Origin: Burkholderia sp. BCC1644 | GTDB lineage: Bacteria; Pseudomonadota; Gammaproteobacteria; Burkholderiales; Burkholderiaceae | NCBI RefSeq assembly: GCF_902833225.1 | Contig: NZ_CADFEI010000005.1 | Coordinates: 1 to 64,000, forward strand | DNA: 64,000 nt | Direction: 5' to 3' | Shown here: positions 56,914 to 64,000 of the stretch, piece by piece | Layout: each line of letters opens with the position of its first letter | How positions within the stretch are numbered: position 1 is the first letter of the stretch | Made by a program: the position numbers and the translations under genes | The notes under the pieces: generated by a model | Databases searched by the model: none | Told to the model about the DNA's origin: nothing | Seen by the model: only the letters and a program-made list of their open reading frames with translations

Positions 56914-57897
56914 TCACGGATACGACACGTAGACGTCGGTCAGCAGGTCTGCGGCATCCGGCACCGGCGCGGCCTTCGCCTGCGCGACCGCGTCGTCGAT
57001 CAGCGCCTTCACCTGCGCGTCGACCGCGCGCAGGTCGGCCGTCGTCAGCGCCTCGGCGCGCACGACACGCGTCTCGAAATGCTTCAGGCAGTCCTTCTCG
57101 TCGCGCAGCTTCTGCACCTCGCCCGGCGCACGGTAGGTTTGCGCATCGCCTTCGAAGTGGCCGAAATAGCGCGTGAACTTCACCTCGACGAGCGTCGGGC
57201 CGCCGCCGTTGCGCGCGCGCACGACGGCCTCGCCAAGCGCTTCGTGCACCGCGAAGAAGTCGAAGCCGTCGACGATCACGCCCGGCATCCCGAACCCGTT
57301 CGCACGATCGGCGATGTTGTCGGTCGCGACCGACCAGCTCGACGACGTCGCTTCCGCATAACCGTTGTTCTCCGCCACGAAGATCGCAGGCAGACGCCAC
57401 ACCGACGCGAGGTTCATCGATTCGAAGATCACGCCCTGGTTCGACGCGCCGTCGCCGAAGAAGCACACGCCGACGCCGCCCGTCTTCTTGTGCTTCGCCG
57501 CGAGCGCGGCGCCGCACACGAGCGGGCCGCCCGCGCCGACGATCCCGTTCGCGCCGAGCATCCCCATCGACAGGTCGGCGATATGCATCGAGCCGCCCTT
57601 GCCATGGCAAACGCCGGTTTTCTTGCCGTAGATCTCGGCCATCATCCCGTGCACGTCGACGCCCTTCGCGATGCAATGGCCATGGCCGCGGTGCGTGGTC
57701 GCGACGTAGTCGGCGAGGCCGAGATGTAGGATCGTGCCGACCGCGGACGCCTCTTCGCCCGCGTAGAGGTGAACGAAGCCGGGAATCTCGCCGGTCGCGA
57801 ATTCGACGTGCAGGCGCTCCTCGAATTCGCGAATCGTGCGCATCAGCCGGTAGGCGTCCAGCAGTGTGTCCCTGCTGAGCTGTGTCGAAGCGGTCAT
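56914..57897 (-). CDS. acoA: Acetoin dehydrogenase E1 alpha subunit
   Basis: The TPP-binding partner of AcoB, 327 residues. The cofactor motif GDGASNQG to ENNGYAE spans the usual 30 residues, and GKGGSMHIAD with HRGHGHCIAKG matches E1-alpha active-site loops. The ATG at 57897 gives the family N-terminus; a longer frame upstream is a shadow of the next gene. It lies 77 bases after an SDR gene. Confidence 0.95.
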   Translation of the reverse strand: MTASTQLSRDTLLDAYRLMRTIREFEERLHVEFATGEIPGFVHLYAGEEASAVGTILHLGLADYVATTHRGHGHCIAKGVDVHGMMAEIYGKKTGVCHGKGGSMHIADLSMGMLGANGIVGAGGPLVCGAALAAKHKKTGGVGVCFFGDGASNQGVIFESMNLASVWRLPAIFVAENNGYAEATSSSWSVATDNIADRANGFGMPGVIVDGFDFFAVHEALGEAVVRARNGGGPTLVEVKFTRYFGHFEGDAQTYRAPGEVQKLRDEKDCLKHFETRVVRAEALTTADLRAVDAQVKALIDDAVAQAKAAPVPDAADLLTDVYVSYP

Positions 57898-57974
57898 GTA
57901 TGTCTCCTGGGTAGGTCTGACTGCGAATGCCGCCGCGGCGATGCCGTGGCGACGGATTGCACGGCCTGCGGCCG

Positions 57975-58751
57975 TCAGTGGAACGTGAAGCCGCCGTCGA
58001 CGTTCACGGCCTGGCCTGTCACGTTGTCCATCGTCGCGAAGAACAGCGCGAGCCGGCCCATGTCCTCCGGCGTCTGCGCGCGGCCCTGCGGGATCAGCGT
58101 CAACTGGTGCCGCTGCCACGATTCCTCGACCGTTTCGCCGCCGGTCTTCCATGCGTCGGACAGCCGGTCCCACATGTCGGTACGGACGATGCCGGGGCAG
58201 ATCGCGTTGACGGTCACGCCGTCGCGCGCGAGTTCCTTCGCGAGCGCATTCGTGAAGCCGACGACCGCGAATTTCGATGCGCTGTAGTGCGCGAGATTCG
58301 GAAAGCCCTCCTTGCCCGCGATCGACGCGACGTTGATGATCCGGCCGTGCCCCTGCGCCTTCAGATGCGCGAGCGCCGCGCGGCAGCCAAGGAACGTGCC
58401 TTTCGCGTTCACGTCCATCACGAAATCCCAGTCGCGTTCGGTCAGCTCGGCAACCGGATGAATGCTGATCACGCCCGCGCAGTTCACGAGGATGTCGAGC
58501 CGGCCGAGATCGGCGAGCGCCTGCGCGACCATCGCGTCGACCTGTGCGGCCTGGGTGACGTCGACCTTCGCAACCGCCGCGCGGCGGCCAAGCGCGCGCA
58601 CCTCGCGCGCGGTGGCGTCGAGCGCGTCGTCGAGCAGATCGGCCAGCAGGATGTCGGCGCCCGCGCCGGCAAGCGTCAGGGCAATGCCGCGGCCGATGCC
58701 GCGCGCGCCGCCCGTGACGATGGCGACCTGTCCTTCGAGTGGGGGTGTCAT
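57975..58751 (-). CDS. Short-chain dehydrogenase, probable acetoin/2,3-butanediol dehydrogenase
   Basis: A classical SDR of 258 residues: TGGARGIGRG binds the cofactor, NCAG is conserved, and the catalytic set Ser (NVASIAG), Tyr and Lys (YSASK) is present. VDGGFTFH is the usual ending. DLLDD after beta-2 has an Asp where NAD(H)-dependent enzymes have one. Its place between acoX and acoA suggests oxidation of 2,3-butanediol to acetoin, feeding the operon; this is inferred from position. Confidence 0.88.
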   Translation of the reverse strand: MTPPLEGQVAIVTGGARGIGRGIALTLAGAGADILLADLLDDALDATAREVRALGRRAAVAKVDVTQAAQVDAMVAQALADLGRLDILVNCAGVISIHPVAELTERDWDFVMDVNAKGTFLGCRAALAHLKAQGHGRIINVASIAGKEGFPNLAHYSASKFAVVGFTNALAKELARDGVTVNAICPGIVRTDMWDRLSDAWKTGGETVEESWQRHQLTLIPQGRAQTPEDMGRLALFFATMDNVTGQAVNVDGGFTFH

Positions 58752-58810
58752 GGCAATGTCTCCTTGATGATCGTTATGGATGTCCAAATGTGTCGCGAGA
58801 AACCGGATGC

Positions 58811-59869
58811 TCAGTCGTGCCACGCGCCGGCGTCGCGCAGCAATTGCCGCGACGACGCGTAGCGCAGCGTGCGGCCGACATCGACCGTCAGCGGCCCGCG
58901 CCAGTCGAGCGAGATCTCGTAGCGATCGCCGCGCGCGACCTCGATCTCGCGCTCGCCGTCGAACGCGAGCGTGCCGCGTTCGAACGGAATCGCCTGCCAC
59001 GTGCCCGGTTCGAGCCGTTCGCAACTGCGCATCACGACGCGGTCGACGCGACCCGGCGCGATCGGCGCCACGAGCGGCGTGCCGGCCGTCTTGCCGGCTT
59101 CCGCGAAGCGCATCGCGAGCCCGTGCGGCGCGCTGCGTTCGAGCGGCGCCCACGCGCCGCCGAGCGCGGACAGGCCGATACCGTCCGGTTCCGCGAACGT
59201 CAGGTAGAGCGAATCGATGTCGTCGGATCCGGAGATCGCGCGCGCGCCGATGAAACGCTGCCGCGCGGCGCACACGTCGACCAGCGCGATTTCCTCGCGC
59301 CCCGGCTGCGCACCGGCCACGCAACGCACGACGAGCCGCTTGTTGCGCACGAACGCGACCTCGGCCGGCACGGCGCCGGTCGCGGCGAGCCCTGCCGCGA
59401 CGCCGGCGACGGTCGCCTCGCGATGTTCGGGAAACGCATTGTTGGTGCCGGTGGACAGCGCGACGAGCGGCGTCGCGCCGCAATGCGCGGCCACCGCGCG
59501 ATGGGTGCCGTCGCCGCCGAGCACGACGATCAGCGCGACTTCCATCCGGTGCAGGTACGCGGCGCCGGCCTGCGTGTCGGCGACGGTATCGGTGATCGGC
59601 AGGTCGACGAATTCGACCTCGGGCCAGCGTTCGTGCGGCGCGACCGCGCGATGCGTGTCGATCGCGCGCAGCAGCAGCGTCGCGATGCCCGTGCGGTCGC
59701 GCAGCGTCAGGACGCGCTCGACGCCCATCGCACCGAGGCCGGCCAGCAGGCGCACGATCATGTTCGCCTTCTCGGCCGTCGGAAATACGGATGCATGCGT
59801 CGTGAGGCGGCGGATGTCGCGCCCCGATGCGGGGTTCGCGATCACACCGACGGTAACGGGCGTCGTCAC
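58811..59869 (-). CDS. acoX: AcoX, ATP-NAD kinase-like protein of acetoin catabolism
   Basis: A 352-residue protein with the NAD kinase/diacylglycerol kinase fold: VGVIANPASGRDIRR at the start, and VVLGGDGTHRAVAAHCG with the GGDG nucleotide motif, then STGTNNAFP. AcoX is the first gene of aco operons in Cupriavidus and relatives; its exact reaction is unsettled. The start is a GTG at 59869 with GGAG 8 bases before. It is first after a sigma-54 promoter whose -12 box lies about 115 bases upstream. Confidence 0.88.
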   Translation of the reverse strand: MTTPVTVGVIANPASGRDIRRLTTHASVFPTAEKANMIVRLLAGLGAMGVERVLTLRDRTGIATLLLRAIDTHRAVAPHERWPEVEFVDLPITDTVADTQAGAAYLHRMEVALIVVLGGDGTHRAVAAHCGATPLVALSTGTNNAFPEHREATVAGVAAGLAATGAVPAEVAFVRNKRLVVRCVAGAQPGREEIALVDVCAARQRFIGARAISGSDDIDSLYLTFAEPDGIGLSALGGAWAPLERSAPHGLAMRFAEAGKTAGTPLVAPIAPGRVDRVVMRSCERLEPGTWQAIPFERGTLAFDGEREIEVARGDRYEISLDWRGPLTVDVGRTLRYASSRQLLRDAGAWHD

Positions 59870-59984
59870 GGGTTCGTCTCCATCCAGTGGGCCGGCATGC
59901 CTGCCCTGCCTGTTTCGTCCGCTACCATCGACGGGCGGCGGATCGTCGTCGCCGACACGACCGCATCGGCTTGCCCGTGATCTC

Positions 59985-60000
59985 TGCAAGCGGCGTGCCA
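59985..60000 (-). promoter_or_regulatory. Sigma-54 (-24/-12) promoter of the aco operon
   Basis: The minus strand reads TGGCACGCCGCTTGCA, an exact match to the consensus TGGCAC-N5-TTGCA with GG and GC correctly spaced. It points at acoX, and the AcoR activator is divergent, so both parts of a sigma-54 circuit are present. The start would be near 59973. Confidence 0.9.
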
Positions 60001-60107
60001 TCGTCGCGGCGATGACCGTGGAACCCGCGTGCACACTGGCGCGGCAGGCAGGCACGTGTTCGGGATGCGCGATCGTGACGACGCAGCACATGGCGAATCC
60101 GCCGGTG

Positions 60108-60115
60108 CGTCTCAC
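60108..60115. promoter_or_regulatory. Possible AcoR half-site
   Basis: CGTCTCAC is identical to one arm of the palindrome at 60279-60296 and lies about 108 bases upstream of the -24 box, a normal distance for an activator site. No second arm is clear. Confidence 0.4.
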
Positions 60116-60245
60116 GACGTCGATGCGACGGCGCGATCGTCCCGGCATCCGTGCATGCGCACCACGCTGCCCGCAAACCCCGCACGCGTGCGGCTCGACG
60201 CATGCGCCGGCAAGCCTGCCGACCACCGCACGCCACGCATGCGGC

Positions 60246-60265
60246 TGTCTCAGCGGCGCGAGACA
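60246..60265. promoter_or_regulatory. Inverted repeat, possible AcoR site
   Basis: TGTCTC and GAGACA are perfect arms around 8 bases. They share GTCTC/GAGAC with the palindrome 13 bases downstream. Confidence 0.45.
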
Positions 60266-60278
60266 CGGCGAGATACCG

Positions 60279-60296
60279 GTGAGACGAACGTCTCAC
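60279..60296. promoter_or_regulatory. Perfect palindrome, probable AcoR upstream activating site
   Basis: GTGAGACG and CGTCTCAC are exact arms around AA. It lies 280 bases upstream of the acoX -24 box and 91 bases before the acoR ATG, so AcoR bound here could act on acoX by looping and could also control its own gene. Confidence 0.6.
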
Positions 60297-60387
60297 GCGC
60301 ACCGCGTGCTGCGATGCAATGTGATCCGCCGAACGGGATGTGCTACAAGGACAGCGATATCCCCGCCGTACGGAACCGGAGCCGACC

Positions 60388-62304
60388 ATGCCCTACGCCG
60401 TCCCCCAGGCCCAGCACGCCGACCGTGTACTCGGCGCGCTCGCCGGGCGCCTGCCCGCACCGGCCGACTCCGAGCGTCTCGTGTCGTCGTGGCAACGGTC
60501 GCTCGAGCGCTACTGTCTCGACCCCGCTTCATCGATCGGCCCGCGGGTGCTGACCGCGGCCGAGCTGCGCGAAGTGCGCGACAAGGAAGAAGCCTTCCTG
60601 CGCGCGTCGGGCCAGTGCCTGACGCGGCTGCACGACATGATCCGCGTCGCCGACTACTGCGTGATGCTGACCGACGCGCACGGCGTGACGATCGACTACC
60701 GGATCGACCACGGGCGCCGCAACGACTTCCGTCATGCGGGGCTGCACATCGGCTCGTGCTGGTCGGAAAGCGAGGAAGGAACGTGCGGCGTCGCGAACGT
60801 GCTGACCGATCTCGCGCCGATCACCGTGCACAAGACCGATCACTTTCGCGCGGCGTTCACGACGCTCACCTGCAGCGCGGCACCGATCTTCTCGCCGGGC
60901 GGCGAACTGATCGGCGTGCTCGACGCGTCGGCCGTGCACTCGCCCGACGGCCGCGACAGCCAGCGCCTCGTCTACCAGCTCGTGCGGCAAAGCGCGGCGC
61001 TGATCGAGGACGGCTACTTCGTGCACAGCACCGCGCAGTACTGGATCCTGTTCGGGCATCCAAACCGTCACTACGTCGAAGCGCAACCCGAATGGCTGAT
61101 CGCGTTCGACGAATGCGGCAACATCGTCGCCGCGAACCGGCAGGCACGCGACGCGCTGCCGGCGCTGCGCGAGCCGCGCCATATCGACGAGATCTTCGAT
61201 GCGACCGAGATGCCGCTGCGCGATGCCGCGCGGCTCGACACGATCGTCGCGCTGCGGCTGCGCGCGACCGGCGCACCGCTCCATGCGCGGTTGCGGGCGC
61301 CGCTACGGCGCGCCGGCCGCGAACCCGGCACGGTATCGCGCCGCGCGGGCACCGCGCCACGCCACGTCGGCGCGCTGACGCCGTTCCTGCACAGCAGCGA
61401 CACGCATATTGCACAACAGGCCGAGCTCGCGCTGCGCGTGGCCGGCAAGCGGCTGCCGATCCTCGTGCTCGGCGAAACCGGTGCGGGCAAGGAAGTATTC
61501 GCACGCGCGATCCACGATGCCGGTGCGCGGCGTGCGCGGCCGTTCGTCGCCGTCAATTGCGGCGCGCTGCCGGACGCGCTGATCGAGAGCGAACTGTTCG
61601 GCTATGCGGCCGGCGCGTTCACCGGTGCGCGCAAGCACGGCGCGCGCGGCAAGATCGCGCTCGCCGACGGCGGCACGCTGTTTCTCGATGAAATCGGCGA
61701 CATGCCGCTCGCGCTGCAGACGCGCCTGTTGCGCGTGCTCGCCGACGGCGAGGTCGTGCCGCTCGGCAGCGATACGCCCGTGCGCGTCGATCTCGACGTG
61801 ATCTGCGCGACGCACCGCGATCTCGCGCGGATGGTGGCCGACGGGACGTTCCGCGAAGACCTGTACTACCGGCTGAGCGGCGCGACGTTCGAACTGCCGC
61901 CGCTGCGCGAACGCGCGGACGTGCGCGACGTGATTGCCGCCGTGTTCGCCGAGGAGGCGCAGGCAACCGGCCACGTGCTCACGCTCGACGCGACGCTCGC
62001 CGAGCAGCTCGCTGCGTATGCGTGGCCCGGCAACGTGCGGCAACTGCGCAACGTGCTGCGCTATGCGTGTGCGGTGTGCGACGCCGCGCGCGTGACGTGG
62101 CACGACCTGCCGGCCGACCTCGCCGCGCAGCTCGGCGGCGCGTCGCCCGGCGCACTGCCCGACGACGAACGCGGCCGCATCGTCGCAGCGCTCACCGCGC
62201 ACCGCTGGCGGCCCGACGCGGCCGCACGGGCGCTCGGCATTTCGCGTGCGACGCTGTATCGGCGCATCGCGAAACACCGGATCGTCGCGCCGCACCGCGC
62301 GTGA
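60388..62304 (+). CDS. acoR: Sigma-54-dependent activator AcoR
   Basis: An enhancer-binding protein of 638 residues. An N-terminal GAF-type sensor region (about 60-230, including [16 protein letters not shown]) is followed by a short PAS-like stretch, then the AAA+ domain: Walker A GETGAGKE near 362, the sigma-54 contact loop GAFTGA near 409, Walker [12 protein letters not shown] near 430, and a Fis-type helix-turn-helix at the end ([19 protein letters not shown]). GGAG lies 6 bases before the ATG. No phosphoacceptor receiver domain is present; ligand sensing by the GAF region is likely. Confidence 0.94.
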   Translation: MPYAVPQAQHADRVLGALAGRLPAPADSERLVSSWQRSLERYCLDPASSIGPRVLTAAELREVRDKEEAFLRASGQCLTRLHDMIRVADYCVMLTDAHGVTIDYRIDHGRRNDFRHAGLHIGSCWSESEEGTCGVANVLTDLAPITVHKTDHFRAAFTTLTCSAAPIFSPGGELIGVLDASAVHSPDGRDSQRLVYQLVRQSAALIEDGYFVHSTAQYWILFGHPNRHYVEAQPEWLIAFDECGNIVAANRQARDALPALREPRHIDEIFDATEMPLRDAARLDTIVALRLRATGAPLHARLRAPLRRAGREPGTVSRRAGTAPRHVGALTPFLHSSDTHIAQQAELALRVAGKRLPILVLGETGAGKEVFARAIHDAGARRARPFVAVNCGALPDALIESELFGYAAGAFTGARKHGARGKIALADGGTLFLDEIGDMPLALQTRLLRVLADGEVVPLGSDTPVRVDLDVICATHRDLARMVADGTFREDLYYRLSGATFELPPLRERADVRDVIAAVFAEEAQATGHVLTLDATLAEQLAAYAWPGNVRQLRNVLRYACAVCDAARVTWHDLPADLAAQLGGASPGALPDDERGRIVAALTAHRWRPDAAARALGISRATLYRRIAKHRIVAPHRA

Positions 62305-62323
62305 CGCACGGGCGCGACTGCGG

Positions 62324-62767
62324 TCATGCGGTCTGCCCGGCCGCTTCGACCGACTTTCCGGCGTTTCCAGCTTCGCCAGCCGCTTCGTCACGCCGCGTGA
62401 ACACCTCGTGCGCGGCGAACAGCGCGTTGAGCGCGGCCGGGATACCCGCGTAGACGGCCATCTGCATGAACACCTCGACGATCTCGTCGCGCGTGCAGCC
62501 GACGTTCAGCGCGGCCTCGATATGCACCTTCAACTGCGGCTGCGCGTTGCCGAGCGCGGCCAGCGCCGCGATCGTCGCGATCTCGCGTGCTCTCAGGTCG
62601 AGCTGCGGCCGGCTGTAGATGTCGCCGAAGCTGAACTCGACCAGCAACCGCCCGAAGTCCGGTGCGATCGGCGCGAGCGCCGCAATCACGCGTTCGCCCA
62701 CTTCGCCGTCGATTTCCTTCAGTTTGTTCCAGCCGCGCGTGTAGCGGTCTTCAACGAGTCGTTCCAT
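62324..62767 (-). CDS. Carboxymuconolactone decarboxylase family protein
   Basis: A 147-residue helical AhpD/CMD-fold protein. LRAREIATIAALAALGNAQPQLKVHIEAALNVGCTRDEIVEVFMQMAVYAGIPAALNAL is the family core (read in parts along residues 60-120). It has one cysteine in this core, not the AhpD C-x-x-C pair, so peroxidase activity is doubtful. No protocatechuate genes are near. It overlaps the upstream MerR gene by 17 bases and is presumably controlled by it. Confidence 0.88.
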   Translation of the reverse strand: MERLVEDRYTRGWNKLKEIDGEVGERVIAALAPIAPDFGRLLVEFSFGDIYSRPQLDLRAREIATIAALAALGNAQPQLKVHIEAALNVGCTRDEIVEVFMQMAVYAGIPAALNALFAAHEVFTRRDEAAGEAGNAGKSVEAAGQTA

Positions 62768-63212
62768 TGTGTCCGTCCGGTTCCGATAAAGCGTGAGAAG
62801 GATTTGCCCGTCGAGCCGTATCGCGCTCCTGCGCCTCGTAATACGTGATCTTGTCGCTGATCGCGTCGAGGTTCACCTGCAGCTCCGCGAGATGCGCGCG
62901 CACCGCATCGCGATGTGCGGCCAGCAACCTGCGCCGCGCACCGAACGACTGCTCGCCCTGCTCGCGCAGTTCCACGAACGCCTGGATCTGCGCGATCGGC
63001 ATGCCGGTCGCCTTCAGGCGCATCACGAAGGCCAGCCCGGCAAGGTCGGCCGGTGCATAGAGCCGGTGCCCGGCCGCCGTGCGCGAAATCGCGCGCAGCA
63101 GGCCGGCCTGCTCGTAGTACCGCAGCGTGTGCGTCGACACGCCCGTCAATTCGGCGACTTGCCCGATCGTCAGCGGACCGGTGGCGGAGGGTTGGGATAC
63201 GGTTTTCGACAT
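62751..63212 (-). CDS. MerR family transcriptional regulator
   Basis: A 153-residue regulator: TIGQVAELTGVSTHTLRYYEQAGLL is the helix-turn-helix, then a second part AGLAFVMRLKATGMPIAQIQAFVELREQGEQS and a coiled coil. The C-terminus lacks cysteines. It is first in an operon with the carboxymuconolactone decarboxylase-like gene and sits behind a promoter with a 19-base spacer and a perfect dyad, so it probably regulates itself and that gene. Related regulators often sense electrophiles; this is family-based. Confidence 0.92.
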   Translation of the reverse strand: MSKTVSQPSATGPLTIGQVAELTGVSTHTLRYYEQAGLLRAISRTAAGHRLYAPADLAGLAFVMRLKATGMPIAQIQAFVELREQGEQSFGARRRLLAAHRDAVRAHLAELQVNLDAISDKITYYEAQERDTARRANPSHALSEPDGHNGTTR

Positions 63213-63222
63213 GGCAGGAACA

Positions 63223-63253
63223 AGGTTAGGAGTTAGAGTTCACTCTAAGTCAA
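63223..63253 (-). promoter_or_regulatory. MerR-type promoter and operator before the MerR-CMD operon
   Basis: The minus strand has TTGACT (63253-63248), a 19-base spacer, then TAACCT (63228-63223). TTAGAGT and ACTCTAA form a perfect dyad with a 2-base centre (63233-63248), abutting the -35 and within the spacer. The weak -10 and long spacer fit MerR activation. Confidence 0.75.
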
Positions 63254-63412
63254 GCGTTATCGAACGGCCAGCGCGACGACGATCCGTTCGCCCGCCGCGA
63301 CACCGTAAACAATGGTCAAAATCGCCTCCCGGCACGGGTTTCGGCCTTTACAGCACCGCAAGCCTTCAGCAAGATTCGGTCAGCCTGTCTTAAAAAGGGC
63401 ACGCATTTGTCC

Positions 63413-63418
63413 TATGCT
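63413..63418 (+). promoter_or_regulatory. Possible -10 box of the comEA-like gene
   Basis: TATGCT lies about 80 bases before the ATG, with TTAAAA 17 bases upstream as a weak -35. Confidence 0.3.
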
Positions 63419-63498
63419 TAACGGCGACGCCCGGCCGGGCCTCGCCCCGCCGTCCGTTGCAACAGCCATTCATCCGTCAGAACCAGGGAGCCTTTGCC

Positions 63499-64000
63499 AT
63501 GCTGAAAAAGCTGCTGATGCTGTTCGTCGCGCTATCGCTGTCGCTCGCCGCAGGCCTTGCCGCGGCCGTCGAAGTCAACTCGGCTGACCAGGCCGCGCTC
63601 GAATCCGTGAAGGGTCTCGGGCCCGTGAAGTCGAAGGCGATCATCGACGAACGCACCAAGAACGGCCCGTTCAAGGACGCCGACGACCTCGCGAACCGCG
63701 TGAAGGGCCTCGGCACGAAATCGGTCGGGCACCTGGAGGAAAACGGCCTGACGATCGGCGGCTCGTCGACGCCGCCGAAGGGCGTGAAGCTGTCGAAGCC
63801 GGCCGCGACGACGTCGGCTACCACGTCGGCAACGACGTCGGCAGGCACGACGTCCACGACCGCGACGGCCGGCGCGACGGCCACTGCACCGGCACCGGCG
63901 GCAAGCGCGCCGGATGCGGCGGCGAAACCGGCCAAGGCCAAGCGCGCGTCGAAGAAGGAAAAGGCAGCGGCCGCCGCAGCCGCATCCGCCGATGCGGGTG
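63499..64000 (+). CDS. ComEA-like helix-hairpin-helix protein, cut by the right edge
   Basis: The visible 167 codons give a secreted protein: signal peptide MLKKLLMLFVALSLSLAAGLAAA, then a ComEA-type double helix-hairpin-helix (VEVNSADQAALESVKGLGPVKSKAIIDER to GLGTKSVGHLEENGL), then a Thr/Ser/Ala stretch with TTSA repeats and a Lys/Ala-rich part. ComEA homologues bind DNA in the periplasm for uptake. The long basic low-complexity tail is unlike short ComEA proteins. GGGAG lies 8 bases before the ATG. The 3' end is outside the window. Confidence 0.88.
   Translation, partial: MLKKLLMLFVALSLSLAAGLAAAVEVNSADQAALESVKGLGPVKSKAIIDERTKNGPFKDADDLANRVKGLGTKSVGHLEENGLTIGGSSTPPKGVKLSKPAATTSATTSATTSAGTTSTTATAGATATAPAPAASAPDAAAKPAKAKRASKKEKAAAAAAASADAG

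Larger units (their letters stand above)
59870..60387. other. Divergent acoX-acoR control region
   Basis: A 518-base gap with no supported gene. It holds the sigma-54 promoter of acoX and several GTCTC/GAGAC repeats (listed separately). The acoR promoter is not evident. Confidence 0.7.

Overview
The window is about 67% GC and densely coded. Gene content and order point to a beta-proteobacterium of the genus Burkholderia, probably the B. cepacia complex and a main-chromosome segment: class I PHA synthase beside a thiolase, trxA-rho, nlpD-rpoS with surE-pcm, hfq-hflX-hflK-hflC, and rodZ-ispG-hisS-yfgM-bamB-der. This assignment rests on recognising protein families and synteny, not on a database search. 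I see no insertion sequence, prophage, CRISPR array, rRNA or tRNA; most of the window is core genome.

Layout. 1-2.3 kb: polyhydroxybutyrate genes phaC and phaA (cut by the left edge). 2.6-5.5 kb: pgeF and rluD, divergent from bamD. 5.7-11.5 kb: dinG, a small DUF465 gene and a secreted glutamine-rich coiled-coil protein, divergent from tex. 11.6-12.9 kb: an AT-richer promoter region and a class I terpene synthase of unknown product, the most accessory-looking gene here. 13-31.7 kb: a long minus-strand housekeeping block: kup, a phosphoribosyltransferase, purA, hisZ, a DUF2065 gene, hflC, hflK, hflX, hfq, der, bamB, yfgM, hisS, ispG, rodZ, rlmN, ndk. 31.9-44.8 kb: a Bax-inhibitor-1 family membrane protein, rlmD, an EEP nuclease, a DEDDy exonuclease, rpoS, nlpD, pcm, surE, a CaiB-type CoA-transferase, recR, ybaB, dnaX and the 4.5S SRP RNA. 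45.1-53.8 kb, plus strand: trxA, rho, a MerR regulator with an MFS pump, mtfA, rpmE2, and a GT39-like transferase with a MATE transporter. 53.8-62.3 kb: a complete-looking acetoin catabolism module, acoX-SDR-acoA-acoB-acoC-lipA on minus, divergent from the sigma-54 activator acoR. 62.3-64 kb: carboxymuconolactone decarboxylase plus MerR regulator, then a ComEA-like helix-hairpin-helix protein cut by the right edge.

How the genes work together. The acetoin module has its regulatory parts visible in the 518-base divergent gap: a consensus -24/-12 sigma-54 promoter before acoX and GTCTC/GAGAC inverted repeats suited to AcoR. It carries its own lipoyl synthase gene, placed directly after the lipoyl-domain subunit. 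Both MerR regulators sit behind promoters with 19-base spacers overlapping dyads, the hallmark of MerR control. The hfq/hflX/hflKC and bamB/yfgM/der groups join RNA metabolism, membrane proteolysis and outer-membrane assembly; a branched terminator-like hairpin splits rodZ from ispG.

I found no gene cluster that is clearly a new system. The best candidates for new biology are the lone terpene synthase, the GT39-MATE pair, the AcoR operator layout, and the nested hairpin between rodZ and ispG.
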